DNA of 64,000 nucleotides from Bradyrhizobium tropiciagri. GTDB taxonomy: Bacteria; Pseudomonadota; Alphaproteobacteria; Rhizobiales; Xanthobacteraceae. A program made the translations under genes and the position numbers. The stretch lies in contig NZ_JAFCKF010000002.1 of NCBI RefSeq assembly GCF_018130545.1, positions 930,001 to 994,000 of the forward strand, read 5' to 3'. This document shows positions 9,653 through 17,257 of this stretch, piece after piece (the stretch's first letter is position 1; every line of letters begins with the position of its first letter). Below the pieces are notes generated by a model. The model was not told the origin of the DNA. It worked only from the letters and a program-made list of their open reading frames with translations, and did not search any database.

Positions 9653-10687
9653 TTACGCAGCAGCCTTGGCGCCGGTCGGCACTTCGGCGATCGTCTTCAG
9701 GATCTGCGAAGCGATCTGGTAGGGGTCGCCTTGGGAGTTCGGGCGGCGGTCTTCCAGATAGCCCTTGTAGCCATTGTTGACGAAGGAGTGCGGCACGCGG
9801 ATCGAAGCACCACGATCAGCCACGCCGTAGCTGAACTTGTTCCACGGTGCGGTCTCGTGCTTGCCGGTCAGACGCTTGTCATTGTCCGGGCCGTAGACGG
9901 CGATGTGGTCCATCAGGTTCTTGTCGAAGGCCTTCATCAGGCTCTCGAAATAGTCCTTGCCGCCGACTTCGCGCATGTACTTGGTCGAGAAGTTGGCGTG
10001 CATGCCCGAGCCGTTCCAGTCGGTATCGCCGAGCGGCTTGCAGTGGAATTCGATGTCGATGCCGTAGCTCTCGGTGAGACGCAGCATCAGGTAGCGGGCC
10101 ATCCACATCTGGTCAGCGGCGGTCTTGGAGCCCTTGCCGAAGATCTGGAATTCCCACTGGCCCTTGGCCACTTCGGCATTGATGCCTTCGTGGTTGATGC
10201 CGGCGTGCAGGCAGAGATTGAGATGCTCTTCCACGATCTTGCGGGCGACGCTGCCGACGTTCGAATAGCCGACGCCGGTGTAGTACGGGCCCTGCGGCGC
10301 GGGATAACCGGCCTCCGGGAAGCCGAGCGGACGGCCGTCCTTGTAGAAGAAGTATTCCTGCTCGAAGCCGAACCAGGCGCCTTCGTCGTCCAGAATGGTC
10401 GCGCGCTTGTTCGAGACATGCGGCGTCTTGCCATCGGGCATCATGACTTCGCACATCACCAGCACGCCGTTCTCGCGCGCACCGTCGGGATAGCAGGCGA
10501 CCGGCTTCAGCACGCAGTCAGAGCTGTGGCCTTCAGCCTGCTGGGTGGACGAACCGTCAAAGCCCCACAGCGGAAGCTGTTCGAGGGTCGGGAACGACGC
10601 GAATTCCTTGATCTGCGTCTTGCCGCGCAGGCTCGGCGTCGGCGTATATCCGTCGAGCCAGATATACTCGAGCTTGTACTTGGTCAT
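9653..10687 (-). CDS. glnII: glutamine synthetase II (eukaryotic type)
   Basis: The product has 344 residues, the length of GSII and well short of the roughly 470-residue GlnA. It makes glutamine from glutamate, ammonia and ATP. Visible motifs are WGFDGSSTQQAEG, the ATP/metal segment WFGFEQEYFF, NGSGMHANFST, and RGASIRVPHSFVNNGYKGYLEDRRP. The adenylylation Tyr loop of GSI is absent, so control must be transcriptional or translational. ATG 10687 has AGAGAGG 6 bases upstream. A consensus sigma-54 promoter lies at 10780-10797 and a terminator follows the gene. GSII beside GSI is typical of Rhizobiales. Confidence 0.97.
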   Translation of the reverse strand: MTKYKLEYIWLDGYTPTPSLRGKTQIKEFASFPTLEQLPLWGFDGSSTQQAEGHSSDCVLKPVACYPDGARENGVLVMCEVMMPDGKTPHVSNKRATILDDEGAWFGFEQEYFFYKDGRPLGFPEAGYPAPQGPYYTGVGYSNVGSVARKIVEEHLNLCLHAGINHEGINAEVAKGQWEFQIFGKGSKTAADQMWMARYLMLRLTESYGIDIEFHCKPLGDTDWNGSGMHANFSTKYMREVGGKDYFESLMKAFDKNLMDHIAVYGPDNDKRLTGKHETAPWNKFSYGVADRGASIRVPHSFVNNGYKGYLEDRRPNSQGDPYQIASQILKTIAEVPTGAKAAA

Positions 10688-11228
10688 TGAACCTCTCTGT
10701 TGATGATGCAAAACCGTGAGGAACCGAAAGCCAGTCGGTCGCCGCACGCGTACCCGGCCACCATCGGCCGGCTCTTACTAAGCAATTAAAATGCCAGTCG
10801 CTGCACTGCGGCACCCGCCTAGCTGACGGATGTCCACAGCGGACATCGCATTTTTAGCTGCGACATAGCAGCGCGGCTGGCATGCGCCGCGGTCAGCCAA
10901 AATCTTCTCTCCGCCCCCTTCGCCGCCCGTTTCTGCAGCAAATTCGGCTACGGCGTCACCAGCCGATTAATGCGGCGGCAGCGCTGTATGACAGTTCGCG
11001 TCCGACCGCTGGACGCCCAGCAACCATCGTCACGGCCCAAGCGTTGGTCAGCTGCATCCTGCCTCCCAGGAGGCAAACCCGGAATTGCACATGAATTGAA
11101 CAGATAATGCCTATTTCTTGGTCAGCTTGCACCCTGCCGAGCCCGGGCCGATATCAAAATCACGGTAACCACACGCGAATGAGTCGGGCGCACCATGGAG
11201 GCTCGCTCCGGCCAAAGGAGACTTTGAC
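10688..11228. promoter_or_regulatory. glnII / DUF2735 divergent control region
   Basis: This 541-bp gap has no convincing gene. It holds the glnII leader, the sigma-54 promoter, a perfect inverted repeat GATGTCC-N5-GGACATC at 10829-10847 placed 32 bp upstream of the -24 element, and a second one, TGCCTCC-CA-GGAGGCA, at 11060-11075 on the DUF2735 side. A TGCACT half-site near 10802 resembles half an NtrC site but its partner half is poor. Confidence 0.7.
10780..10797 (-). promoter_or_regulatory. sigma-54 (-24/-12) promoter of glnII
   Basis: On the minus strand the sequence reads CTGGCATTTTAATTGCTT: GG and GC are separated by exactly 10 bases, the RpoN spacing. The expected start is near 10770, which gives a leader of about 80 bases. 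glnII of rhizobia is known to be NtrC/RpoN dependent. Confidence 0.85.
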
Positions 11229-11438
11229 ATGATCACCACGGGCCAGAACCAAGGGCCAATTCAGGGATCGGCGACGATCTATCAATTCCCGGCAGGGGGC
11301 CGCGCGGCTCTCGGCGGACGCCGCTACGGCGAGATGCGGTCAACGCGCGAGCTCGCTGAGGTCGAGACCTCGGCCTGCAGCGAGAGCTGGTATCATCAGG
11401 CGGCCATCGACGACGCCAAGCCGAGCCGCGATCACTGA
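11229..11438 (+). CDS. DUF2735 protein, candidate GSII inhibitor GstI
   Basis: The product has 69 residues and carries the DUF2735 core ATIYQFPAGGRAALGGRR near residues 16-33. ATG 11229 follows AAAGGAGACTTTGAC. It is divergent from glnII across 541 bp and ends at a strong terminator. In Rhizobium leguminosarum a small gene, gstI, lies upstream of glnII in the opposite direction and its product blocks translation of glnII mRNA. Size, position and orientation match; that DUF2735 and GstI are the same family is my inference. The basic centre (RR, GR) would suit RNA contact. Confidence 0.85.
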   Translation: MITTGQNQGPIQGSATIYQFPAGGRAALGGRRYGEMRSTRELAEVETSACSESWYHQAAIDDAKPSRDH

Positions 11439-11498
11439 TGTCGATGCAGCGGCGAGGCGTGACGCAAAAACGTCAGACAGCATCAGAACAATAGAGAA

Positions 11499-11529
11499 GG
11501 GTCGGAACGCAGCGTTTCGGCCCTTTTTT
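11499..11529 (+). terminator. intrinsic terminator after DUF2735 gene
   Basis: A 10-bp stem with two G-U pairs, GGGTCGGAAC / GTTTCGGCCC, loop GCAGC, followed by six T (11524-11529). Confidence 0.9.
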
Positions 11530-11543
11530 CATGCCAGCGCGGT

Positions 11544-11855
11544 TCATGCCAGCTCGCAGGCCGTTACCGGCCGCTTGGCATGCCGGAGCCTGGTCAGTCC
11601 GGCGCGCGTGATCTCGAGCGTGACGCCACCGCCCTTATAACGTGTACCCGTCAGCGACAGCCGCTTCGTCAATGTCACCGCCTTGCCGTCGAGCTGCAGG
11701 TGTGCGCGGTTATCGCCGTTGAAGAACGCCGCAATGAACTGCGTGCCGTCGGCACAATGATAATTCCGGAAGGCGGATTGCGCCGGTGCCGCCGAGGAAC
11801 CAAGAATCTCGAGAACCAATGCGCCAACCAGAATGGCGCCCCCGCGATAAGTCAT
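11544..11855 (-). CDS. exported MliC-type C-type lysozyme inhibitor
   Basis: The product has 103 residues with a signal peptide (GGAILVGALVLEILGSSAAPAQS). The mature domain has the MliC/PliC layout: YHCADGTQFIAAFFNGD, the conserved LDGKAVTLTKRLSLTGTRYKGGGVTLEI segment, and a final Cys in TACE that pairs with the first. MliC proteins inhibit host c-type lysozyme in the periplasm or at the outer membrane. No lipobox Cys is seen, so it is probably soluble. It ends convergently with the DUF2735 gene. Confidence 0.8.
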   Translation of the reverse strand: MTYRGGAILVGALVLEILGSSAAPAQSAFRNYHCADGTQFIAAFFNGDNRAHLQLDGKAVTLTKRLSLTGTRYKGGGVTLEITRAGLTRLRHAKRPVTACELA

Positions 11856-11950
11856 ATTCTCCCCCCGAGACGCCGGTTATAGACCTGTCTGCGCCGTCAA
11901 TCCTGCGCCAAAGATTGAGCCAAGACCGTAACAGCTGCAACAGGCCCCCA

Positions 11951-12694
11951 ATGTCCGAAGCCCCTACCCGTCACCTCAATCTCGCCGGCGCCAGCAATTT
12001 CCGCGACCTCGGCGGTTACCAGACGCGCGACGGCCGGACCGTGCGCTGGCGGCAGATCTTCCGCTCCAACCATCTGGCGAATCTCACCGAGCAGGACGTC
12101 ACCGTGGTGCGCGGCCTCGGGGTCAAAAGCGCATTCGATTTCCGCGGCGTCGCCGAGCGCGCCGAGGCCCTGTGCGGCATGAGCGACGTCACCGTGCATT
12201 CGCTCCCGGTCGAGCCCACGGTGGTGGCTGCGCTGCGCGCGATCGCCAGCAACCGTCCACTCTCGGAAACCGATGCAATCGATGTGATGCGGGATTCCTA
12301 CCGCGGCTACGTGCAGGACAACACGCCGCGCTATCGCACGCTGTTTGGCCATCTGCTCGAGGACCGCGCGCCGCTGGTGATCCACTGCACCGCGGGCAAG
12401 GATCGCACCGGCTTTGCCTGCGCGCTGATCCTGCACGCGCTCGGCGTGTCCGAGCCGGTGATTGCGGACGACTATCTCTTGACCAATCAGTACTACAAGC
12501 GCGATCCGGCCCACAGCACCGAGCTGCCCGACGACGTCAAGCAGGTGCTCGGCACCGTGCGCGCGGCATTTCTGGAGGCGGCGTTCGAGGCGATCGATGC
12601 CGACTATGGCAGCCTCGACGGTTATTTCCGTGAGGGCCTCGGGCTCGGCCAGGCCGAGCGCAAGGCGCTTGAAGACCGCTATCTGCAACGCTGA
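11951..12694 (+). CDS. tyrosine-protein phosphatase (Y_phosphatase3 family)
   Basis: The product has 247 residues. The N-terminal NFRDLGGYQTRDGRTVRW and the P-loop HCTAGKDRTGFA (Cys near residue 145) are diagnostic of the family that includes Mycobacterium PtpB and IphP: Cys is the nucleophile, Arg binds phosphate, and the extra Lys-Asp is typical of enzymes that can also accept phosphoinositides. DLR-like FDFRG near residue 63 fits as well. There is no signal peptide. ATG 11951 was chosen because homology begins a few residues later. Substrate unknown. Confidence 0.9.
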   Translation: MSEAPTRHLNLAGASNFRDLGGYQTRDGRTVRWRQIFRSNHLANLTEQDVTVVRGLGVKSAFDFRGVAERAEALCGMSDVTVHSLPVEPTVVAALRAIASNRPLSETDAIDVMRDSYRGYVQDNTPRYRTLFGHLLEDRAPLVIHCTAGKDRTGFACALILHALGVSEPVIADDYLLTNQYYKRDPAHSTELPDDVKQVLGTVRAAFLEAAFEAIDADYGSLDGYFREGLGLGQAERKALEDRYLQR

Positions 12695-12750
12695 TATCTG
12701 CAAGGCTGATCAGATTACCCTGATCAGATCACTTGATCAGTTCGATTGGC

Positions 12751-12960
12751 TCAGGCCGCGGCCTCGAGCTCGAGTTCGGCATCGAGGTCGGCAATCACAT
12801 CCTCGAATGCCGAGATCGCCTGCTGGATCGCTGCGATCTGCATCAATTCCCAGCTACCCACTGGCCCATTACGATTCTGCAGTGCCACCACGAGATCGCG
12901 CCGCTGCTCCTTAAGCTGAACGAGCGGTAAACCGTGGTCCGGAAGATTTCCCATTCGCAT
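12751..12960 (-). CDS. conserved small protein of unknown function
   Basis: The product has 69 residues (core QLKEQRRDLVVALQNRNG), predicted all-helical and acidic at the C-terminus (ELELEAAA). ATG 12960 has AGGGG 5 bases upstream; a second ATG lies two codons on. Codon use looks coding: third positions are GC-rich. I do not recognise the family. Confidence 0.6.
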   Translation of the reverse strand: MRMGNLPDHGLPLVQLKEQRRDLVVALQNRNGPVGSWELMQIAAIQQAISAFEDVIADLDAELELEAAA

Positions 12961-13061
12961 AACCCCTGCCTTGGCTGGAGTTCCGCTTCTAAGGGAAAGG
13001 GTTCTGCAAACGACTTACAGAACTGCCGCAAATTTTATCGAACCCGCCCTTCCCCGTAGTC

Positions 13062-13083
13062 TTACGTAGTCAGGCCTACGTAA
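13062..13083. repeat. perfect hairpin overlapping the SGNH gene stop
   Basis: TTACGTAG (13062-13069) / CTACGTAA (13076-13083) with loop TCAGGC. The stop codon of the SGNH gene (13076-13078) lies in one arm. It may act as a terminator without a U-tract or as an mRNA 3' end structure. Confidence 0.5.
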
Positions 13084-13765
13084 TTGCTTCCGGCTTCAGG
13101 GCCTCGTCGATCGCGCCGAACAGCGACTGGGTCACGCAATTGGTCGCCCATTCGCTGGTGTGAAGTTGCCCGCCATCGTCGAGCTCGCCAAGCGGTATCC
13201 CGTCATCGACCCAGCGCTTCATCAGCATGAAGCGGCTGAACAGATTCACCTTCCTGCTCGCGGTTACCTCCGCGATGACAGGCATGATCACGTTGGCGAG
13301 ATTGAGCGCAGCCTGCGTCCCGACGATCGCCTGCGTGTACTGGGAATCCATCACGACCACATCGAGCGGCAGTGCTGCGAGTACGTCGAGACCTGCCTCC
13401 AGCGTGGCGCGCACCTCGGCCGGATTGTAGCTCTTGTAGACCGCGTTGGTGCCGACCTGCCAGATCACCAGCTCCGGTGCTTCGGCGGTCACATCGGACT
13501 CGATGCGCGAATACTCCTCCGGCGCTTCCTGGCCGCCGACCCCGCGATTGATCACATCGATCATCCGGCCGAAGAAGCGTTGCCGTAGCAGCATTTCGAG
13601 CCGCGGCGGGAACGGCAGGATATTGTCAGCGCCCGCCGTCGACGATGATCCGAGCGCCACCACCTTGATCTTGCGCTGACGCCGCAGCGCTTCCGCGAAA
13701 TGCGGCATCGGATAGCCGAACTTGACGATGTCGAGATGGGATTGGCAGGGCCTCGGTGCCGGCAT
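13076..13765 (-). CDS. SGNH/GDSL-type hydrolase
   Basis: The product has 229 residues from ATG 13765, which has AAGGA 8 bases upstream; the frame stays open to 13834. Block I is VVALGSSSTAGAD, in which the GDS Ser is replaced in context by GSSS, so Ser still serves as nucleophile. Block II is INRGVGG, block III is WQVGTNAVY, and block V is DDGGQLHTSEW, giving the Asp-His pair. This is an esterase or deacetylase fold of unknown substrate. No signal peptide is clear from this start. Confidence 0.82.
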   Translation of the reverse strand: MPAPRPCQSHLDIVKFGYPMPHFAEALRRQRKIKVVALGSSSTAGADNILPFPPRLEMLLRQRFFGRMIDVINRGVGGQEAPEEYSRIESDVTAEAPELVIWQVGTNAVYKSYNPAEVRATLEAGLDVLAALPLDVVVMDSQYTQAIVGTQAALNLANVIMPVIAEVTASRKVNLFSRFMLMKRWVDDGIPLGELDDGGQLHTSEWATNCVTQSLFGAIDEALKPEAIT

Positions 13766-13892
13766 CGCAAACATCCTTGAGGTGAATGAACTGATGAATG
13801 CGCGCAGTAGGAGACGAATTTGGCGGCATTGCAAATGAATTCCGCCTGATCATAGTGAGCACTCAGCCAGCTCGCGCGTACGGAGACCCGCC

Positions 13893-14573
13893 ATGAACGG
13901 AAAAGCCATCATCATCACCGGCGCCCTCGGCGCGCTCGGCAAGGTGGTCGCCGAGGAAGCGCTGGCGCGCGCTGCGCGCGTCGCCGGCATCGATCATGCC
14001 GCCTCGCAGCTTGCGGCGACCGCCGACCGTATCGAGCTCGGCGGCGTCGATCTCACCGACACGGCGCAGGCGGCCGCTGCAATCGACAAGGCGGCCGCGC
14101 ATTTCGGCCGGCTCGATGGGCTGATCAACATCGCCGGCGGCTTTGCCTTCGAAGCGGTGAGCGACGGCGATCCCGCGACCTGGCAGCGCATGTATGCGAT
14201 GAATGTGATGACGGCGTTCAACACGTCGCGCGCGGCCATCCCGCATCTCGTCAAGTCCGGCGCCGGACGTATCGTCAACATCGGCGCGCTGGGCGCGTTG
14301 CAGGCCGCCTCCGGCATGGGCCCCTATGCCGCCTCGAAGGCCGGCGTGCATCGCCTCACCGAGTCGCTCGCCGCGGAGCTCAAGGGCAAGGTCACGGTCA
14401 ACGCCGTGCTGCCCTCGATCATCGACACCGCGGCCAATCGCGCCGCGATGCCGAAGGCAGATATCTCCAAATGGGTGACGCCAAAGGAACTCGCCGAAGT
14501 GATCCTGTTCCTCGCCAGCGGTGCCGCCAGCGCCGTCACCGGCGCGCTGCTGCCGGTGAACGGGCGAGTCTAG
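13893..14573 (+). CDS. short-chain dehydrogenase/reductase lacking the usual catalytic Ser
   Basis: The product has 226 residues. The nucleotide loop is TGALGALGKVV in place of TGxxxGxG, followed by NIAGG. The active-site YAASK (Tyr near 144) is present, but the residue 13 before it, normally Ser, is Ala in NIGALGALQAASGMGPY. Dihydropteridine-reductase-like SDRs also lack the Ser, so it may be active on a substrate that does not need it. The stop shares the palindrome CTAG with the stop of the convergent GrlR-like gene. Confidence 0.85.
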   Translation: MNGKAIIITGALGALGKVVAEEALARAARVAGIDHAASQLAATADRIELGGVDLTDTAQAAAAIDKAAAHFGRLDGLINIAGGFAFEAVSDGDPATWQRMYAMNVMTAFNTSRAAIPHLVKSGAGRIVNIGALGALQAASGMGPYAASKAGVHRLTESLAAELKGKVTVNAVLPSIIDTAANRAAMPKADISKWVTPKELAEVILFLASGAASAVTGALLPVNGRV

Positions 14574-14914
14574 TCCGCAACCAGCAGCCGCAGCCTCGAC
14601 CTGAAGCGGATGCTCTGCTTGCCGGCGAGCGCCATCCCGTCGCCCTCGGCTGTCTGGTCGGTATAGGTGCCGGTGAAGCCGATGGTGACCACCTTGCGTT
14701 CCCACACCGGGCGCTCGCCATAGGTCGGCGAATGCTCCTCATTGGTGACCTCGCCCTTCCACTTGCCGTCGGCCGCGGTGTAGCTGCCATGGGCAAAGAA
14801 GAACGAGTCGCCGCCGCGCATCTGGCCGTCGCGCAGCACCATGACGCCCTGGTTGCCGCCAGAGACGCCATCGAGGAATTCGACACTGATGTGATAGAGC
14901 CCGTTCCGGATCAT
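14570..14914 (-). CDS. single-domain GrlR-like protein
   Basis: The product has 114 residues starting MIRNGLYHISVEFLDG, with RDGQMRGGDSFFFAHGSY and the following KWKGEVTNEEHSPTYGERPV. It is clearly similar to the second half of the protein at 8742-9446: GGD-F-F, GSYT, KWKG/RWKG, N-EHT/S. ATG 14914 fits the domain start; the frame is open to 15052 but that part overlaps the upstream control region. No strong ribosome site is seen. It is probably a regulator or ligand-binding protein in the cytoplasm; function unknown. Confidence 0.75.
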   Translation of the reverse strand: MIRNGLYHISVEFLDGVSGGNQGVMVLRDGQMRGGDSFFFAHGSYTAADGKWKGEVTNEEHSPTYGERPVWERKVVTIGFTGTYTDQTAEGDGMALAGKQSIRFRSRLRLLVAD

Positions 14915-15054
14915 GAAATGGTCACGCCGTTGTCCCGGCCTCACAATAGCCGTTCGGGCGCGCTCTGAGCAAATTCCGTCCACGTCCGCAGCGGTCGATC
15001 CGGCTATGCTGCTGCAATGAGTCGCGGCCAGAACGGCCGCCGGAGCCCTCACCG

Positions 15055-15738
15055 TTGGAAACTGCGCTTTACCTGCCCGTCAAACGCTTCCTGGAAAAGC
15101 TCGGCTTCGCGGTGAAGGGCGAGATCGGCGGCTGCGACCTCGTGGCATTGAGCGGCGATGACCCGCCGGTCGTCGTAATCGGTGAGCTCAAGCTCGCCTT
15201 CAATCTCGAACTGATCCTGCAAGCGGTCGATCGCGCGGCGGCCGCCGACGAGGTGTGGATCGCGGCCAAGGTTTCGGCCCGCGGCAAGGGCCGCGAGAGC
15301 GACGCCCGCTATCGCAATCTGTGCCGGCGGCTCGGCTTCGGAATGCTCGGGGTCACCGACCGCGGCGACGTCGAGGTGCTGGTGCCGCCGCCGACCACGG
15401 CGATCCGGCGCAATCCGAAGAAGCGCTCGCGCCTGATCACCGAGCACCGCAAGCGCAAGGGCGATCCCGCGATGGGCGGCTCGACGCGCGCGCCGATCAT
15501 GACCGCCTACCGGCAGCAGGCGCTGGCCTGCGCCTGTGCGATGTCGGACGGCCCTCGACGGGTGCGTGACCTCCGCGCCGAAATTCCCGATGCCGGGAAG
15601 ATCCTGCAGCACAATGTCTATGGCTGGTTCGACCGTGCCGAGCGCGGCATCTATGTGCTGACCGATGCCGGCCGTGCCGCGCTGAAGCGCTGGCCACAGC
15701 AGCCGATCACTGCATCAGGGGCGGAAGCCGCCCCGTAA
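15055..15738 (+). CDS. DUF2161 protein with PD-(D/E)XK nuclease-like core
   Basis: The product has 227 residues. The N-terminal 120 residues look like a restriction-endonuclease fold: FLEKLGFAVKGEIGGCDLVAL gives the Asp, and VVVIGELKLAFNLELILQAVDR gives the E-x-K pair; helix and strand spacing fit. The C-terminus (QALACACAMSDGPRRVRDL, then QHNVYGWFDRAERGIYVLTDAG) resembles a winged helix. The start is TTG 15055 with GGAG about 10 bases upstream; the nearby ATG at 15017 is out of frame. Described members are annotated as putative phosphodiesterases; the real target is not known. Confidence 0.82.
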   Translation: METALYLPVKRFLEKLGFAVKGEIGGCDLVALSGDDPPVVVIGELKLAFNLELILQAVDRAAAADEVWIAAKVSARGKGRESDARYRNLCRRLGFGMLGVTDRGDVEVLVPPPTTAIRRNPKKRSRLITEHRKRKGDPAMGGSTRAPIMTAYRQQALACACAMSDGPRRVRDLRAEIPDAGKILQHNVYGWFDRAERGIYVLTDAGRAALKRWPQQPITASGAEAAP

Positions 15739-15754
15739 CAATCTGGGGGAGATC

Positions 15755-16054
15755 ATGATCGTCGTCACCGGCAGCGTCACCGCCCGCCCCGACAGTTTCG
15801 ACGAGGTGCGACGGTTGAGCCTCGAGCACGTGCATCGCTCGCGCACCGAGCCCGGCTGCATCTCGCATGCGGTCCACATCGACTGCGAGAACCCGCTCAG
15901 GCTGGTGTTTTTCGAGCAATGGGCCGACCGCGCTGCGCTGGCGGCGCATTTCGCGGTCCCCGCGTCGCGCGATTTCGTCCGGGCGCTGCAATCCCTCGCC
16001 GCCGCGGCGACCACGATCGAACTTTATGACGCTCACAAGATTGAGAGACTCTAG
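15755..16054 (+). CDS. antibiotic biosynthesis monooxygenase (ABM) domain protein
   Basis: The product has 99 residues, with the dimeric alpha-beta barrel ABM pattern: MIVVTGSVTARPDSFDEVRRL, then RTEPGCISHAVHIDCENP and LVFFEQWADRAALAAHFA. Members cleave or oxidise small aromatic or quinone-like compounds without a cofactor; the substrate here is not known. GGGGGAGATC precedes the ATG. It lies 16 bp after the DUF2161 gene on the same strand, so co-transcription is likely. Confidence 0.88.
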   Translation: MIVVTGSVTARPDSFDEVRRLSLEHVHRSRTEPGCISHAVHIDCENPLRLVFFEQWADRAALAAHFAVPASRDFVRALQSLAAAATTIELYDAHKIERL

Positions 16055-16143
16055 CTGCATGGCTGGATTGCCATCTCACATTCATATTGCAATGCAACAT
16101 TAGGCACCTTACGTATCTTCCGCGATTCAAGGATGAGGCGGCG

Positions 16144-16452
16144 ATGAGCGGAGACTGGAACACCAAATACGGCACAAGGCGCGTGCGGCACGATCCGCCG
16201 ACGCTGGAAGAGGCAATCTTCGCCGCCATCGGCATCACTGATGACGTGGAGGGCCAGGCCGAGATCGCATCGTCCCTGATGGGCCTGCCCTATGACGAGG
16301 TGCTGGCCGAGGTGAAGAAGACCGCGCGTGTCAGCGCCCGCACCGGCACCGCGACCCGTGTGATCGCCGGCGAACAGGGTGCGCAGCGCTCCGTCGTGGT
16401 CGAGCGCCGCGTGGTCCGCCGTCTCGCGCCGGCCAAGCGCACCGGCACCTGA
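16144..16452 (+). CDS. conserved hypothetical protein, 102 residues
   Basis: The product starts MSGDWNTKYGTRRVRHDPP and has a helical, acidic middle (TLEEAIFAAIGITDDVEGQAEIAS) and a very basic tail (VVVERRVVRRLAPAKRTGT). It has no signal peptide or membrane segment. It ends at a strong bidirectional terminator. I do not recognise the family; the split charge suggests a nucleic-acid or ribosome contact, which is only a guess. Confidence 0.7.
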   Translation: MSGDWNTKYGTRRVRHDPPTLEEAIFAAIGITDDVEGQAEIASSLMGLPYDEVLAEVKKTARVSARTGTATRVIAGEQGAQRSVVVERRVVRRLAPAKRTGT

Positions 16453-16473
16453 ACAACGACATCCGATTGCTGA

Positions 16474-16513
16474 AAGAAAAAGGGCAATCCGCTGAGCGGA
16501 TTGCCCTTTTTGT
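16474..16513. terminator. bidirectional intrinsic terminator
   Basis: Stem GGGCAATCCG / CGGATTGCCC (16482-16506) flanked by an A-run on the left and a T-run on the right. It serves the convergent genes ending at 16452 and 16534. Confidence 0.93.
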
Positions 16514-16533
16514 TATTGCGCTGAAAGATCGGC

Positions 16534-17157
16534 TCAGGCGGCCCGGCCCCAGCCGGACATCTGCATCACCATTCGCCAGTAGGCGCGGTTCATGTCGACG
16601 ATCGCGCGCGCGGCCTCGACCGGCGTCACCGGTGCAGTGGCCGGCGCCGGCTCAGCCTGGTGCTGGTCGGTCAGGTCGATGCTGCCGGTCGACTCACCGT
16701 GACGGAAGGTCAGCTGCGCACCGAACTTGGTGGCGAGCGCACGCATCGCATCGTTCTGCGCGCCGGTGGTGATGCGCAGGCTCTCATAGCCCTTGGCATG
16801 CGCCTCGGCGATCAGCTTGCGAAACAATGTGCTGCCGACGCCTTTGCGCCGCACCGACCGTTCCACGCTGAAGGCGATCTCGGGCTGCGCATCCGGTGAT
16901 TGCTCCGGCGGATGCAGCTCGGCCGCGCCGCGGACCACGCCATCCTCGAAATAGGCGATGATGACCGTGCCGTCGTTGGCGCAACGCTCGGCATAGCGGC
17001 GGATAAAGCTGTCGTCGATGAAGCCATGAAAACGATCATGGCGGCTGGTACGGTCCAGTCGCAGCAGGTGATCGCGCAGCAGAGGGAGTTCCTCCTGCTG
17101 GCTCAACGTCCGCACGGTGCCCTTGGCAGTCGTCGGACGGATGGAATCATAGTTCAT
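16534..17157 (-). CDS. GNAT-family N-acetyltransferase
   Basis: The product has 207 residues. The acetyl-CoA loop is VRRKGVGSTLFRKLIAEA (the Q/RxxGxG/A motif) near residue 102, followed by the typical beta-bulge region LRITTGAQNDAMRALATKFGA. The tail of about 50 residues is Ala/Pro-rich and ends in an amphipathic helix (MNRAYWRMVMQMSGWGRAA). AGGAG stands 7 bases before ATG 17157. Its promoter region carries a large palindrome (17211-17233). The substrate is unknown. Confidence 0.88.
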   Translation of the reverse strand: MNYDSIRPTTAKGTVRTLSQQEELPLLRDHLLRLDRTSRHDRFHGFIDDSFIRRYAERCANDGTVIIAYFEDGVVRGAAELHPPEQSPDAQPEIAFSVERSVRRKGVGSTLFRKLIAEAHAKGYESLRITTGAQNDAMRALATKFGAQLTFRHGESTGSIDLTDQHQAEPAPATAPVTPVEAARAIVDMNRAYWRMVMQMSGWGRAA

Positions 17158-17210
17158 TTCATAACTCCTCTTGGTAGCCCTCGAGGAGGCGTCGAGTCCC
17201 TAGCAGCCTC

Positions 17211-17239
17211 TATATTGTGCGTCGCACCATATAATTCAA
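17211..17239 (-). promoter_or_regulatory. candidate sigma-70 promoter with overlapping palindromic operator, GNAT gene
   Basis: On the minus strand TTGAAT (17239-17234) and AATATA (17216-17211) are spaced 17 bases. The spacer and -10 are one near-perfect palindrome, TATATTGTGCG / T / CGCACCATATA, with a single mismatch. A repressor bound here would cover the core promoter. Confidence 0.6.
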
Positions 17240-17257
17240 GTATCTAGATTCATTTAA

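Noticed and set aside
11100-11228. Second sigma-54 promoter facing the DUF2735 gene (TGGTCAGCTTGC)
   Set aside because: GG to GC spacing is 7, not 10 bases.
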